Made by a program: the position numbers and the translations under genes
Assembly: GCA_020631735.1 (NCBI GenBank)
Contig: CM036158.1
Location: 83,525,914 to 83,589,913 of the forward strand
Reading direction: 5' to 3'
From: Saccharum officinarum
Taxonomy: Eukaryota; Streptophyta; Magnoliopsida; Poales; Poaceae
DNA length: 64,000 nt
Notes under the pieces: generated by a model
Told to the model about the DNA's origin: nothing
What the model saw: only the letters and a program-made list of their open reading frames with translations
The model's database searches: none
Shown here: piece after piece, positions 61,203 through 64,000 of the stretch
Layout of the letters: every line of letters starts with the position of its first letter
Position numbering within the stretch: position 1 is the first letter of the stretch

Positions 61203-62945
61203 AATTACAAAGCCGGAGGAAGGCATTGGATTATTGATAGTGGGTGCACTCAACACATGACCGGTACATCAAGAATGTTTGACTCAATCAATGACAATAA
61301 TAGTGGTGTTGATTCTATCACATTTGGCAATAACAAGAAAGGCAAGGTTATTGGCTTGGGCAAGATTGCAATATCAAATGACATGAGTATCTCAAATGTG
61401 TTGCTAGTTGAAAGCTTGGATTTCAATCTTCTATCCGTGGCACAAATATGTGATCTAGGCTACAAATGCATCTTTGGGGTTGATGATGTGGAAGTTATTA
61501 GTGTGGATGGTTCAAATGTGGCATTCAAGGGCTTTAGATATGAGAATCTCTACCTAGTTGACTTCAATGCTAGAGAAACTTCTTTGACAACTTGCTTAGT
61601 CTCCAAATCAAGCATGGGTTGGCTTTGGCATAGAAGGCTTGGTCATGTTGGCATGAAACAATTGAAGAAGCTTACAACTCACAATCTTGTCAATGGTTTG
61701 AAAGATGTTGAATTTGAGAAGAATAAGCTTTGTAGTGCATGTCAAGCCGGGAAGCAAGTTGGAAGCTCACATCCAAAGAAGAGTACAATGAGCACATGCA
61801 AAGCATTTGAGTTGATGCACATGGATCTATTTGGACCAACAACATATACAAGCATAGGCGGTAACAAGTATGGCTTTGTCATAGTGGATGACTTCACAAG
61901 ATTCACATGGGTATTCTTTCTTAGTGACAAAAGTGAAGTGTTTGACACCTTCAAGACATTTCTCACTAGAGTTCACAATGAGTTTGAGATTAGAATCAAG
62001 AAAGTGAGAAGTGACAATGGAAGTGAGTTCAAGAATACAAGAATTGAAGAACTTTGTGATCATTATGGTATTGGACATCAATTCTCGGCCAAGTACACTC
62101 CACAATCAAATGGCCTAGTTGAGAGGAAGAATAGAACATTGCTTGATATGGCTAGATCAATGCTTCATGAGTACAATGTGAGTCAATCATTTTGGGATGA
62201 AGCAATCAATACCGCTTGCTACTACATCAATAGACTATATTGTCATCCATTGCTAGAGAAGACCCCATATGAGTTACTTCATGGAAGAAAGCCCAATATT
62301 TCTTACTTTAGGGTGTTTGGTTGCAAATGCTATATCTTGAAGAAGGGCACTAGATTGGGAAAGTTTGACAAAAGATGTGATGAGGGGTTCCTACTTGGTT
62401 ATTCAACTACAAGCAAAGCTTATAGAGTTTGGAACAACTCAAGTGGCATTCTAGAAGAAGTCCATGATGTGCAATTTGATGAAACCAATGGGTCACAAGA
62501 TGAAGAAGAGAATCTAGATGATGTTAGTGGAACTCTATTGGTGGAAGCAATGAAGAACATGGACATTGGGGACATTAGAGCAAAGCAAGTTATTGATATT
62601 CAAGATGATGATAAAGATCAAGTGCTCAATTCTCCATTCAAGCTAGCTAGTGACTCTCAAGTGCAAGATCATGGTGCTAGTTCTTCTCATCGAGATACAT
62701 CAAGTGATCAACCAAGCTCAAGCAATCAAGTGCAAGTACTCCAACCACAACATGTTGCAAGAGATCACCCCATTAATAGTGTTATTGGTGATATTAGAAG
62801 TGGTGTGCAAACAAGATCAAGATTGACTATGTTTTGTGAGCATGCATCATTTGTGTCAACCATAGAACCAAAGAAGATAGAAGAAGCTTTGAGGGATGCC
62901 GATTGGATTATGGCTATGCAAGAAGAACTAAAATTTCACAAGAAA
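61203..62945 (+). pseudogene. Sirevirus D pol, protease and integrase part
   Basis: One long open frame (ATG 61257 to 62948, readable from about 61203) holds the protease active site (I-I-D-S-G-C-T-Q-H-M), the zinc region H-R-R-L-G-H to C-S-A-C-Q-A-G (61630-61750), the integrase core (61810-62260) and the linker to reverse transcriptase. It stops early because a base appears to be missing near 62930 in CTAAAATTTC. Integrase inserts element DNA into the genome. Confidence 0.88.
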
Positions 62946-64000
62946 TGATGTTTGGGAATTGGTAGAAAGGCCAAATGACTACAATGTGATTGGAACCAAG
63001 TGGGTGTTTAAAAACAAGCAAGATCAAGATGGCATTGTAGTGAGAAACAAAGCAAGACTAGTTGCTCAAGGTTACACTCAAGTTGAAGGTCTTGACTATG
63101 ATGAGACATATGCTCCCGTGGCAAGATTGGAGGCAATAAGGATTCTATTGGCTTATGCTTGTGCACACAACATCAAACTATATCAAATGGATGTCAAAAG
63201 TGCATTTCTCAATGGGATCATCAATGAGTTAGTATTTGTTGAGCAACCGCCCGGATTTGAAGATGACAAGAAACCCAACCATGTGTACAAGTTGAAGAAG
63301 GCTTTATATGGCTTAAAGCAAGCACCTAGAGCATGGTATGAGAGGCTAAGGGATTTCCTTCTCTCTAAGGGATTCAAAATGGGAAAGGTTGATACTACTC
63401 TATTCACCAAGAAGATTGGAAATGATCTATTCATAGTGCAAATATATGTTGATGACATCATCTTTGGATCAACCGATCAAGCTTATTGTGAAGAATTTGG
63501 TGCTATGATGGCCAAAGAGTTTGAAATGTCTATGATTGGTGAACTTAGCTACTTCCTTGGTCTCCAAGTCAAGCAATTGAAGAATGGAGCATTTGTGAGT
63601 CAAGGGAAATACATAAGGGACATGTTGAAGAAGTTTGGAATGCAAGATGCAAAGCCAATTTCAACTCCAATGGGCACAAATGGCAATTTGGATAGTGATC
63701 TTGATGGCAAAATGGTGAATCAAAAGGAATATCGGTCTTTGATTGGAAGTCTACTCTATGTCACCGCATCAAGGCCGGATGTCATGTTTAGTGTTTGCAT
63801 GTGTGCTAGATATCAAGCCTCACCTAGAGAAAGTCATCTCACGGCGGCAAAAAGAATATTGAGGTACTTGAAGCAAACAAGAAATGTTGGACTATGGTAT
63901 CCCAAGGGGTCAAAGTTTGAATTGATTGGATATTCGGACTCCGACTATGGGGGTTGCAAGATCAATAGGAAAAGCACAAGTGGCACATGTCAATTACTTG
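62944..64000 (+). pseudogene. Sirevirus D pol, reverse transcriptase and RNase H part, cut by the window end
   Basis: Frame 1 is open from N-D-V-W-E-L (62944) to the last base. The reverse transcriptase shows [23 protein letters not shown] and [10 protein letters not shown] (about 63440-63470). RNase H begins with G-Y-S-D-S-D-Y-G-G (about 63930). No stop is seen, so the part is intact as far as visible. It belongs to the same polyprotein as the previous entry, one frame apart. Confidence 0.9.

Larger units (their letters stand above)
57947..64000 (+). mobile_element. Sirevirus-type Copia element D, incomplete at both ends
   Basis: It comprises a partial 5' LTR (57947-59103), a TGGTATCGGAGCC primer site at 59106, gag, and pol running to the window edge. 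It is related to element A throughout, but LTR and coding differences show it is a separate insertion. Pol is better preserved than in A. Confidence 0.92.

Noticed and set aside
1..64000. tRNA, rRNA or a new defence or metabolic gene cluster
   Set aside because: No cloverleaf-like or rRNA sequence was noticed. All coding signal is explained by two host genes and retroelement polyproteins.

Overview
The window is nuclear DNA from a grass. The evidence is intron-rich plant genes with GT-AG splice sites, several grass-type LTR retrotransposon lineages, PIF/Tourist-like MITEs and GC-rich first exons. An andropogonoid such as sorghum, sugarcane, Miscanthus or a relative is plausible, but the species cannot be fixed by eye. 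The window is a scaffold of three contigs joined by two gaps of exactly 100 N (24821-24920 and 57847-57946).

Contig 1 (1-24820) starts inside a palmitoyl-protein thioesterase gene (PPT1-like, + strand). Eight exons are visible and its stop codon is at 11216. A complete Copia element of the Ale/Retrofit type (1759-7470), with identical 113-bp LTRs and a CTATC target duplication, lies in one of its introns. Downstream is a MULE-like element (11450-23295, possibly a Pack-MULE). It is split by a 10.5-kb Sirevirus-type Copia element (12553-23053) that is full length but coding-dead. A Tourist-like MITE and part of another Sirevirus LTR follow up to the gap.

Contig 2 (24921-57846) starts inside nested Ty3/Gypsy chromoviruses of the Tekay/Del type. 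One 4.1-kb LTR (26473-30555) interrupts the integrase of a second element, whose integrase C-terminus, chromodomain and about 4.9-kb LTR run to about 36259. Next comes one complete host gene, an ARABIDILLO-type F-box/armadillo-repeat gene (39976-48021, + strand, 12 exons, 920 codons). It is followed by an 850-bp foldback element, a Sirevirus-like LTR, a repetitive low-complexity stretch and another Sirevirus LTR fragment.

The last 4.3 kb of contig 2 (53513-57846) is the inverted copy of the last 4.2 kb of contig 1 (20579-24820). It includes the same Sirevirus 3' LTR at the same GTTGC insertion site. The match runs exactly to the end of each contig, so the simplest reading is that contig 2 is placed backwards and overlaps contig 1, probably as an alternative haplotype. 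On that reading the two host genes are convergent, and PPT1 and ARABIDILLO are the only host genes here.

Contig 3 (57947-64000) is a second, related Sirevirus element on the + strand. It has a partial 5' LTR, then gag and pol, and is cut by the window end within RNase H.

I found no RNA genes, CRISPR arrays or undescribed gene system. The most interesting biology is in the retroelement regulatory regions: arrays of an 18-bp palindrome just upstream of the Sirevirus TATA box, a conserved 54-nt block with splice-like ends in two diverged Tekay LTRs, and a conserved stop plus acceptor-like motif at the Sirevirus gag-pol junction.
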